From assembly GCF_041222825.1 (NCBI RefSeq), contig NZ_CP139482.1, positions 2,449,001 to 2,513,000 on the forward strand: DNA of 64,000 nt, in the 5' to 3' direction. Source of the DNA: Candidatus Thalassolituus haligoni. GTDB taxonomy: Bacteria; Pseudomonadota; Gammaproteobacteria; Pseudomonadales; Oceanobacteraceae. Made by a program: the position numbers and the translations under genes. The notes beneath the pieces were generated by a model that did not search any database, was not told the DNA's origin, and saw only the letters and a program-made list of their open reading frames with translations. This document shows positions 21,053-27,840 of the stretch, piece by piece (within the stretch, counting starts at the first letter, position 1; the number at the start of each line of letters is the position of its first letter).

Positions 21053-21814
21053 TTATTTAGAGTGGCTGCTGGCAGCGCGGTAATATTCAGTCGCCCATTT
21101 CAGAGCAATGCGTTTTTCGACGTCTCGGGGCACGCGGTCGTGATATTCCGCAAACCAGCAAAGGATGTCGTCGGCCAGCCGGGCCAGTGGTGCCTTGCGA
21201 TCCAGTTGTTTCACCAGACGGCGCAATAGCAGTAACAACTCTTCTTCACTCTCTGCGGTCTGAAGCCGCTGAAATCTCAGTTCACTCAGCTGGGAACGCT
21301 CACTGTTTTTTACTGGTGATCCGGCCATAGCGGCAAGCGAGCGGTAGTCGATGTTTTCTTCACTTTTGGATTTTCCCTTGGCGGTATCTTTGGTCTTTGT
21401 CCGTGGAGTAACATCGGTACGCACATCCGCCAGTACACCCGCCACACAGGCCCAGGCCAGCATGGCGAAGTGGTTATCCAGGTAGTTGCGTTTTGTTTGT
21501 GGCTTCGAGTGTTGTGCCAGCTCGTTCGGTGCCGGCTTGACCGCTGACTTAACGGCGTCTGACGAGCCGGGAGCTTCATCAATATCAGTGTCCACGGGAG
21601 GGTTGATCGTGAACCAGAGCCGACGAAACCCATCGGTCATCAAAAGTGCAGGCAGATTTTCAGATCGACATAACCTGGCCCGCTGGCCAGAAGGTGCCTG
21701 CATGATGTTCTGCTCTTGCAATTCACTCGGGGCCGCATTCATCGATTGGTGCCAGCGCCGTAGCTGCCGGGCTTGTTCCACCGTCAAATACTGGCAATAG
21801 GGTGCGATTGTCAC
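21053..21814 (-). CDS. cse2: Cascade small subunit Cse2 (CasB), enlarged
   Basis: The 253-residue protein has recognisable Cse2 features: an N-terminal helix region (LTVEQARQLRRWH), a central LARLCRSENLPALLMTDGFRRLWF-like region broken here as RLCRSENLPALL, and a C-terminal helical end. E. coli Cse2 is about 160 residues. The extra length is mainly a polar, charged stretch near residues 75-150 rich in Asp, Ser and Lys (TKTKDTAKGKSKSEE). Cse2 dimers line the displaced strand of the R-loop. The ATG overlaps the cse1 stop by four bases. Confidence 0.92.
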   Translation of the reverse strand: MTIAPYCQYLTVEQARQLRRWHQSMNAAPSELQEQNIMQAPSGQRARLCRSENLPALLMTDGFRRLWFTINPPVDTDIDEAPGSSDAVKSAVKPAPNELAQHSKPQTKRNYLDNHFAMLAWACVAGVLADVRTDVTPRTKTKDTAKGKSKSEENIDYRSLAAMAGSPVKNSERSQLSELRFQRLQTAESEEELLLLLRRLVKQLDRKAPLARLADDILCWFAEYHDRVPRDVEKRIALKWATEYYRAASSHSK

Positions 21815-23454
21815 TGGCTCACCTCCTGTGGTTCGGTCACGTCAACCTGGTAGTCCGTTTTGAACTGTTGAATCGGTTTTTTACTGTAATACAGCCAGAC
21901 TTTCAGTTCGTTTCTGGCCTGTATTTTGTCTTTCATTTTGCGTGGTTCGGGTTCACTGGACAGTACTGTTTCGTCAAAGATATCCAGCGCTGTACGTTGC
22001 ATGGCTTTTAACCAACGCCGGGCACTCTCTGGCGACAATTGCAGATAATCCGGATGCGCCTTGGCGATTTTGCCAAGCTCACTGATGGCAGCAAAAAAAT
22101 GTGCTTCTGTTCGCTGCCAGAAGGTGAGGTCAATAAAGCTGAAGTCACCCTTGGCATCTTCTGAGCGTTCAAACCAGGCCTTTTTGATCTGGGAGCGTAC
22201 TTGTTTGAGTATCTCCGTCGCCAAGCCTTGCAGCCGTTTAACCTCGCTAAAAAAGGCTTTTTCTAACGTCGGTGGCAAAGCAACAAACGGCATTTCAATA
22301 CTATAGAAACCACGGGGTTTCATATTGTCCATATCGTAGGCAAACGCCCATAAACGCAGCTGCTCTTGCAACTCATCAGCCAGCCGGTAGGCCATTTCGT
22401 GCATATGTTCTACCACCAATGCGGGGGTCTGATTGCCATCGTCGCTGCTATCTGCGGCCAGCCGTAAAACATCCCATTGTTTGTAGCTGATACCACCCGG
22501 CTGGCCCTTGATCGACAAGCGCTCTTCTTCCGGTTTTTTAGGGTCTCCACGGTACGGAGTAAATGGATGAACGTACCAGTCACCTTCATAGTTAGCGCCG
22601 TAATTTTGTGACCGGTAGTGGCTGACCAGTGGTTTCGATGCCCTTCCAGACAGGTCGCACTGTCCTTCTCTCATTTCAACATCCAAGCGAATACGCCGGG
22701 GCATGGCCCAGTAGCGCTGCAGTGGATGAACATCGATCGGTAGCACCGCACTGCCCTTTTTCTCACTGGTACGGGTCGCGGCCAACCAGGGAAATACCGA
22801 ACCATCGGTAAAATCCGGTTCCGGCCACTCACCTTTGATCGCTTGCTGGAACCAGCTCAAACACATGACATTCAGCCACAGTGATGACCACAAAGTGGCT
22901 TCAGTCTGATTCGACAACACCAATGTCGATAGCGGCCCACCACCACGCAAACCGGTACGATGCCCCTGCCCCCCAGAAGGCGCGTTGATTTGTAACGTAA
23001 ACAAGGCCAAGGCCGCCATGGGTAACGACATCTGCTGCATAAACTGCCGCTTGATAAAAAAGTCGGTATTAAGCTTGATGCCGTTTTCGCCGGGGGCTTC
23101 GATCAACAGCGACGCAACAGATGATGATTTGGCGCTCTCTAACGAGTCAAAATCCTGCATAAACAGCGGGCCGTCGCCAGTCAGATTAAAGGCATGGGTT
23201 ATTTGTTCGAGCGCCTGTTGCAAATCGTATTCTGATGGTGGGGTTTGCAAACGATCGAGCCATTCATCTTCGTCTTCCGGCGCAAACACTGTTTGCAACA
23301 CGCCGATAATCAGCTGATAGGCAGCGCCTTGAAAGTCGGTACGAGGAAATGCAAGATTCTGGATGTCCGGTCTGGCAATCTCTGCCATGCGGATGTCTGT
23401 TTGCTGGCCGTCAGTCAGAATAACCGGTAGCCATGGGTCGTTGAGCAGATTCAT
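21811..23454 (-). CDS. cse1: Cascade large subunit Cse1 (CasA, Cas8e)
   Basis: The 547-residue protein starts MNLLNDPWLPV, the standard Cse1 N-terminus. It contains GGQGHRTGLRGGGPLSTLV near residues 150-168, of the loop that reads the PAM and contacts the crRNA handle. Cse1 recognises PAMs such as AAG and recruits Cas3. The start at 23454 is fixed by AGGAGG five bases upstream; an ATG eight codons earlier lacks such a site. A 70-bp gap to the GNAT gene upstream may hold a promoter for the Cascade block. Confidence 0.96.
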   Translation of the reverse strand: MNLLNDPWLPVILTDGQQTDIRMAEIARPDIQNLAFPRTDFQGAAYQLIIGVLQTVFAPEDEDEWLDRLQTPPSEYDLQQALEQITHAFNLTGDGPLFMQDFDSLESAKSSSVASLLIEAPGENGIKLNTDFFIKRQFMQQMSLPMAALALFTLQINAPSGGQGHRTGLRGGGPLSTLVLSNQTEATLWSSLWLNVMCLSWFQQAIKGEWPEPDFTDGSVFPWLAATRTSEKKGSAVLPIDVHPLQRYWAMPRRIRLDVEMREGQCDLSGRASKPLVSHYRSQNYGANYEGDWYVHPFTPYRGDPKKPEEERLSIKGQPGGISYKQWDVLRLAADSSDDGNQTPALVVEHMHEMAYRLADELQEQLRLWAFAYDMDNMKPRGFYSIEMPFVALPPTLEKAFFSEVKRLQGLATEILKQVRSQIKKAWFERSEDAKGDFSFIDLTFWQRTEAHFFAAISELGKIAKAHPDYLQLSPESARRWLKAMQRTALDIFDETVLSSEPEPRKMKDKIQARNELKVWLYYSKKPIQQFKTDYQVDVTEPQEVSQ

Positions 23455-23524
23455 CACACCTCCTGTGTCGTCTATCAAAACCTTCGTTTTATGCTTGCTC
23501 AGAGTAAAGAAACTATCGATGCAG

Positions 23525-24025
23525 TCACGAGACCATATGTTCCCGTATCGTTTTAACCGAGATCAGTAACGACATATCATCCGTAGGCGACGGCTGGAAT
23601 CCATACTGTTGATAAAAAACTTTTGCGGTATCTGAGATTGCTTGCACCAGCACTCCTCGAATACCCACCTGGTTGGACACCTGCACAACTCTTGTCAGTG
23701 CATCTTTTAATAAAGCAGCACCCAATCGCTTCCCCTGCCAACGAGTGTCAATCGCCAAACGTCCCAGTACAATCACCGGAATAGGTTCTGGCATATTACG
23801 AGCGAAATTACTATTCGTCAGTGTACGTTCGACACTGCCAGTTGCCAGAGCATAGTAACCAACCACCCTCTGACCAGAGCAGATCACAAACGTACGACTG
23901 GCCCCACTGATCTGGTTTTTGAGCGCACGTTTTATTAACCATTCATTCAAGGACTCGTTGCCACAATCGAAACCCAATAACTCATGAGTATGATTCAACG
24001 CCATGGGCTGTAACAGCGACCCCAT
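23525..24025 (-). CDS. GNAT acetyltransferase toxin (TacT/AtaT-like) inside the cas operon
   Basis: The 166-residue protein has the type II toxin pattern: FDCGNESLNEWL near residues 19-30, SGASRTFVIC near 40-49, acetyl-CoA loop RWQGKRLGAALL at 95-106, and YQQYGF with probable catalytic Tyr141. Family members acetylate the amino group of charged tRNAs and stop translation. AGGAG precedes either the ATG at 24025 or a TTG one codon earlier. Its usual partner, a DUF1778 antitoxin, is upstream but 194 bp away rather than overlapping. That gap contains a separate promoter and a mini-CRISPR aimed at it. Confidence 0.92.
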   Translation of the reverse strand: MGSLLQPMALNHTHELLGFDCGNESLNEWLIKRALKNQISGASRTFVICSGQRVVGYYALATGSVERTLTNSNFARNMPEPIPVIVLGRLAIDTRWQGKRLGAALLKDALTRVVQVSNQVGIRGVLVQAISDTAKVFYQQYGFQPSPTDDMSLLISVKTIREHMVS

Positions 24026-24058
24026 CAATATAGACTCCTATCCTTGCTTTGCATCCAG

Positions 24059-24086
24059 AATATCAATGATTGAGAAAAATTTACAA
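24059..24086 (-). promoter_or_regulatory. Likely promoter of the GNAT toxin gene
   Basis: On the minus strand TTGTAA (24086-24081), a 16-bp spacer and GATATT (24064-24059) form a plausible sigma-70 promoter about 30 bp before the toxin start. It is entirely covered by the sequence a Cascade bound at 24065-24096 would occupy or abut. Confidence 0.5.
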
Positions 24087-24096
24087 CAGCTATCGT
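24065..24096 (-). promoter_or_regulatory. Predicted Cascade target in the toxin promoter (PAM AAG at 24099-24097)
   Basis: Reading the minus strand, AAG at 24099-24097 is followed by ACGATAGCTGT (24096-24086), identical to the first 11 nt of the pseudo-spacer at 24164-24174. Position 12 mismatches but is a base Cascade flips out; positions 13, 14 and 19 match again. A full 32-nt footprint would run to 24065, over the -35 box and up to the -10 box. Partial pairing of this kind favours binding without cleavage. Confidence 0.8.
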
Positions 24097-24134
24097 CTTA
24101 TTTAAACAATCAAACCATATCCGTTAAACTCATA

Positions 24135-24212
24135 CCGTTCTCCAGTAACTTGGAGATATACCGACGATAGCTGTAGTGTGATCCTGTTCCCCGCTCTGCG
24201 GGGATTTTACAG
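24135..24212 (+). ncRNA. CreA/CreR-like mini-CRISPR: pseudo-repeat, 20-nt pseudo-spacer, pseudo-repeat
   Basis: Pseudo-repeat 1 (24135-24163) is 29 nt and matches the array repeat, in crRNA orientation, at 18 positions. These include 10 of the last 12 and a handle ATATACCG against ATAAACCG. Its stem keeps five pairs with two compensatory changes: a C-G to T-A at positions 7/20 and a G-C to A-T at 10/17. The pseudo-spacer is 24164-24183. Pseudo-repeat 2 (24184-24212) has GTTCCCCGC and GCGGGGAT around a 3-nt loop and then TTTTA, so it could also terminate the transcript. A weak + strand promoter is possible (TTTACA 24080-24085, 17 bp, TAAACA 24103-24108). It is inferred to guide Cascade to the toxin promoter. 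Confidence 0.8.
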
Positions 24213-24219
24213 ACACACC

Positions 24220-24483
24220 TTAATCCCAGGGGGATGCCTCAGACAAAAGATTTTTCAGTTTCGCATTCGGAGGAACTGGGCGATCAAGTGCTTCTTCAAA
24301 TGCCAAGAACGCACTATCATCCAACTGAAAAAGTCGCTGATCGAGCAGTATGTTCTCAGCCTCTCGACAGGCAACTTCCAGAATAAATGACGTCCTGTCC
24401 TTGTTCACCAACGCAGCCGCCTTAGTCAAAAGTGCCTGCTGACCTGGCTCCACTCTCATATTGATTGGCGCTGTCCTAGCCAT
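24220..24483 (-). CDS. DUF1778 ribbon-helix-helix antitoxin (TacA-like)
   Basis: The 87-residue protein starts with a ribbon-helix-helix (INMRVEPGQQALLTKAAALV near residues 7-26, then TSFILEVACREAENIL) and ends with a polar tail terminating SPWD, as TacA-type antitoxins do. It should bind operator DNA and mask the GNAT toxin active site with its C-terminus. It is full length. It lies between cas3 and the toxin gene on the same strand. Pseudo-repeat 2 of the mini-CRISPR ends 8 bp after its stop. Confidence 0.9.
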   Translation of the reverse strand: MARTAPINMRVEPGQQALLTKAAALVNKDRTSFILEVACREAENILLDQRLFQLDDSAFLAFEEALDRPVPPNAKLKNLLSEASPWD

Positions 24484-24502
24484 AACAATGCCCCTTCACC
24501 GT

Positions 24503-24529
24503 ATATTAATCTGATACACACTATATCAA
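24503..24529 (-). promoter_or_regulatory. Possible promoter of the DUF1778 antitoxin gene
   Basis: On the minus strand TTGATA (24529-24524) and TAATAT (24508-24503), 15 bp apart, lie 20-46 bp before the antitoxin start in the 65-bp gap after cas3. The spacing is short, so the exact -10 is uncertain. Confidence 0.4.
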
Positions 24530-24548
24530 TCGAAATGACTAAAAGACA

Positions 24549-27299
24549 TTAGCTTTTGTTTATTACACCAGCAATCACACCTAATTCCAGACAATAGCGC
24601 ATCACCTCATCTTCTTCTGCCAACCAGAGATACTGGTATTTGGCGTTACGATAACGCCGCAGAAAATCAAGTACGTCTGGCGAGCCACTACTGCCATCCG
24701 AAGGATCAAGCAAGGCTGTCAGTTTTTTACGCTTGTTCGACGCGAGTTTGACGGTACTGAGTTCTATCGCAAATTGTATATCACTCACCCAGGGTACTAA
24801 CTGGCCATGTGCTCGGCGTACCAAAACCAGTGAATCCTGATCGACCTCTTGGTAACGGGTACTGAGATCGGATTGATCCTCTGGCCAGTCGCCATCTGCA
24901 ACACCCCAGCTATAACCCTGTTCAATGGATATACGACGGATCTGGCCGGTACTGGCCTTGAGGCGCTGCGCCGTTCGATATTCCAGTTCGAGCCCTTCAA
25001 AAGCTTCTGGTAGCGCTGGAGCCAACTCACCATAAACCGATTCGATCAACCGTCTGGCATCGTCCGGCATACGGTATCCGCCCTGCGCTCGCAGCACTTT
25101 CATTGCCATCCAGAGCGATGCCGGACTTTGATATACCGCTTGCGTCGCGCGAAAGTTCTGTTGCAGCCAGTCAAGGGCTGGTTGCTCTTGCCACTCTGGT
25201 GAATACACCAGCAGCTTGGGGGTTTCACCCGATCGATGCTCCCGAAGATGACGATGCAGCCGCCCTGCTCGCTGAATCAGGTCGTCGATTGGACACAAAT
25301 CGGTTATTAACAAATCCGCATCGGCATCCAGACTTTCCTGGAACACCTGGGTACAAATGATGATTTTGCCAGCGCGGAGCGCTGGCTGACTCGTTTTTCC
25401 AATCCAATGCAACACTTGGCGTTCGATACGTTTGCGATCATGCAGCGTAAAGCGACTGTGAAACAACAGGGTTTCACAAGTGAAGCCAGAGTCCGATGGC
25501 ACATTGGCCAGTTGCTGGTTAATGGTGTCATAGGCTTGCTGAGCATCCCCTACGGTGTTACGCACCCAGACAACACAACGCCCTGTTTTAGCGGCAGCTA
25601 ACAGCTGTTGGATCACAACGTCAACATCATGCAGAAAATCAACGTCGACTCGCCGAGAAACTGCAGCTCTGCTGCCCACCGCGGCCTCATCCGGAGTTTC
25701 TCCTCTTGCAACACGCGTCGCCAGGGGGAAGTCGTCCAGTCTTCTGGACTGAGTCAGCCATGGCCCGGTTAACGGTTTGCCCCATGACGACACCGGCACC
25801 TCATTCCAGATTCGGCACAACCGCTCACGGGCATCAAAGCTCAGGGTAGCGGTGAGCAAAATGGCACTCCCCCCCTGATGAAGATGAAGCTTCAAGAGGG
25901 TTTCCAGCAATTGCAGCTGATAGGCATCGGCACTGTGAACTTCATCAAACACCAGCACTTTATGATGTAGACCCAGCACCCGCAAACTCTGATGTTTACG
26001 AGGCAACACCCCGAGCAAAGCCTGATCGATCGTGCCAACCCCTACCGGGGCCAATAAGGCTTTTTTGCGGGAATCTGCCAGCCATTGGTTGCAATACAAG
26101 CTGGCGGTTTCGTCATCACGGTCATAGACACTGTCGTCTGCTCCCTGAACCCCTACGGCCTCCCGGAAGCGTTCATCCATTGCTCGAGCTGAGTGAGCCA
26201 ATACCAACGATGGTTTACGGCCAGAGCTCGTATCAAACATTTTCAGATAATGATCCGCCAAGCGATGAAACATGGCATTGGCCGTCGCCATGGTCGGCAA
26301 GCCAAAATAGAAACCTTGGGCATGTTTTGCCGCCATCAATCGATGCACCAAGGTCAATGCCGCTTCAGTTTTACCCGACCCGGTAATGTCCTCCAGAATA
26401 AACAGTTGCGGCTGCTCGGATAACTCAATGTGTTCCGCCCAGTGTTGCAGCGGCGTTGGCTCAAAACCAAACAGAGATTGAAACCCAGGAAAATTACTGG
26501 CCCGGATTCCGGCCATCAGATCGGTTGCATCCAACGCTCTACGGGCGTTTTGTTGCGCTATTGGCCAGTATTCATCGACCGGCATCGCATCAGTACGGTA
26601 GTGGAAATATTGCTGATCCGAACCAACCCAGTCTGAGATAACCGCCCAACCGGCCAGAACCCAGCTGGCCAATGCGAACCGGCCCTGCCACTCTTTATCG
26701 ACCAGTTGCTCAACGGGCAAATCAACGTCAAGCAAATTGAACAGATCCGCCACAAAAGCTGACGCATCGGCAATATTTTCTTCGCAATAGAAGGCTTGCA
26801 TTTCATCAGTGCGGGCATTGATCGGCTTGCCATGGTGGCCAAGCACCACATCCATTAGCTTGCCGAACTGTAAGGCACTTTTACGGGCATGAACCGGACG
26901 GTTATTCCAACCAGGGATATCAACCTGACCATTACGAAATAACTGCTCTACCAGATAACTTCCCAGGCGGTCATGCCGGTGTGTGCTGGCATCATAGCTT
27001 CTCGCAGGCGGTTTCAATCCGGATGAAAAAGCAGAAAAAACGGGCAACTGCTGAAAAGCGGCCGAAAACTTACCAAGATCATGTAATGCCAACAGAAAGG
27101 TAAGCAGACGTTTTAATGACTCGGGAGGAAGCTCCAGCAGATCCGACAAATCATTCAGCAATCCATCCTGCTGAGACAACAACAGATACCCCGTTGCCGC
27201 CACATCAAGCGAGTGATAAGCCAATAAATGGTAGCGGGCCGTATTGTCTTTCCCGGCGTTGGCTTTGCCCAGGTAGCGATAATAATTGTTCTCGACCAT
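24549..27299 (-). CDS. cas3: CRISPR helicase/nuclease Cas3, type I-E
   Basis: The 916-residue protein has an N-terminal HD nuclease domain (ALHDLGKF with His73-Asp74 and nearby histidines in VVLGHHGKP). A superfamily 2 helicase follows, with Walker A DITGSGKTEA near 304-313 and DEVH at 452-455. The C-terminus follows the usual arrangement. Cas3 is recruited to Cascade-bound DNA and degrades the displaced strand. It heads the leftward cas cluster but is separated from cse1 by the toxin-antitoxin insertion, where E. coli also has a regulatory gap. Confidence 0.96.
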   Translation of the reverse strand: MVENNYYRYLGKANAGKDNTARYHLLAYHSLDVAATGYLLLSQQDGLLNDLSDLLELPPESLKRLLTFLLALHDLGKFSAAFQQLPVFSAFSSGLKPPARSYDASTHRHDRLGSYLVEQLFRNGQVDIPGWNNRPVHARKSALQFGKLMDVVLGHHGKPINARTDEMQAFYCEENIADASAFVADLFNLLDVDLPVEQLVDKEWQGRFALASWVLAGWAVISDWVGSDQQYFHYRTDAMPVDEYWPIAQQNARRALDATDLMAGIRASNFPGFQSLFGFEPTPLQHWAEHIELSEQPQLFILEDITGSGKTEAALTLVHRLMAAKHAQGFYFGLPTMATANAMFHRLADHYLKMFDTSSGRKPSLVLAHSARAMDERFREAVGVQGADDSVYDRDDETASLYCNQWLADSRKKALLAPVGVGTIDQALLGVLPRKHQSLRVLGLHHKVLVFDEVHSADAYQLQLLETLLKLHLHQGGSAILLTATLSFDARERLCRIWNEVPVSSWGKPLTGPWLTQSRRLDDFPLATRVARGETPDEAAVGSRAAVSRRVDVDFLHDVDVVIQQLLAAAKTGRCVVWVRNTVGDAQQAYDTINQQLANVPSDSGFTCETLLFHSRFTLHDRKRIERQVLHWIGKTSQPALRAGKIIICTQVFQESLDADADLLITDLCPIDDLIQRAGRLHRHLREHRSGETPKLLVYSPEWQEQPALDWLQQNFRATQAVYQSPASLWMAMKVLRAQGGYRMPDDARRLIESVYGELAPALPEAFEGLELEYRTAQRLKASTGQIRRISIEQGYSWGVADGDWPEDQSDLSTRYQEVDQDSLVLVRRAHGQLVPWVSDIQFAIELSTVKLASNKRKKLTALLDPSDGSSGSPDVLDFLRRYRNAKYQYLWLAEEDEVMRYCLELGVIAGVINKS

Positions 27300-27377
27300 A
27301 AGAATTCTTCCCTGAATACAAGATGCCGCTATCAGACAACACCCTGACTCAACAGGTGAGGGTGAGGGGTAACGGCG

Positions 27378-27764
27378 TTATTCTCCACTGGTGGCAGCCG
27401 TCGTCGTCCCCCGCCCCAGCAGCCGGTCAATCCACCCTCTCAGTGGCCAATAGACTAAAATGGCGGTCAGTACGCCCAGGCTGTTGGCGAGCATGTCGTC
27501 CCAGCCCATAACCCGGTGTGGCAGTTGTCCTTGGATCAGTTCCATGGTGCCGCCCAGTGCCAGGCAAAACAGCATAAACAGGCATTGGTTACGCAGTAGC
27601 TGGAAGCTGACCAGCCCCAGTCCAGCCAGGGACATGTAGGCCAGGAAGTGGGCGATTTTATCGGAGCCAGCAATGGTGTTGCCGGTCTGTTTGAGCGATG
27701 CCCAAACCACAACAACAAGTACAGCAACAAGCAGGATTCGGGCGAGATAGAGCAAGGTGGTCAT
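27378..27764 (-). CDS. VanZ-like membrane protein
   Basis: The 128-residue protein has four hydrophobic segments and the VanZ family pattern: DKIAHFLAYMSLAGLG near residues 35-50 and ELIQGQLPHRVMGWDDMLANSLG near 75-97. VanZ of enterococci gives low-level teicoplanin resistance, but chromosomal relatives in Gram-negative bacteria have no defined role. It is a lone gene between the cas cluster and the peptidase gene, all leftward. Confidence 0.85.
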   Translation of the reverse strand: MTTLLYLARILLVAVLVVVVWASLKQTGNTIAGSDKIAHFLAYMSLAGLGLVSFQLLRNQCLFMLFCLALGGTMELIQGQLPHRVMGWDDMLANSLGVLTAILVYWPLRGWIDRLLGRGTTTAATSGE

Positions 27765-27840
27765 CGGGGTTGCTCGAAAAATAAGGTTGGCAAGGGAGAC
27801 AGCCAGCAGGTGAGCAACACCCGCTGGCTGCGTGCAGAGT

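Noticed and set aside
23507..23530. Partial match (CGATAG) to the pseudo-spacer upstream of cse1
   Set aside because: Only six to seven seed bases match, position 1 differs and no AAG-type PAM is present, so autoregulation of Cascade by the same guide is not supported.
24086..24174. 12-bp inverted repeat 24086-24097/24163-24174 as ends of a small transposon (MITE)
   Set aside because: No target-site duplication flanks it, and one arm coincides exactly with the PAM-plus-seed while the other begins at the pseudo-repeat boundary, which fits guide and target better.
24189..24208. Hairpin after the antitoxin read only as an ordinary terminator
   Set aside because: The T-run is on the strand opposite to the antitoxin and toxin genes, and the flanking bases match the CRISPR repeat, so termination alone does not explain it.
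27335..27360. Partial match (GATAGC) to the pseudo-spacer upstream of cas3
   Set aside because: The first two seed positions mismatch and the PAM is wrong.
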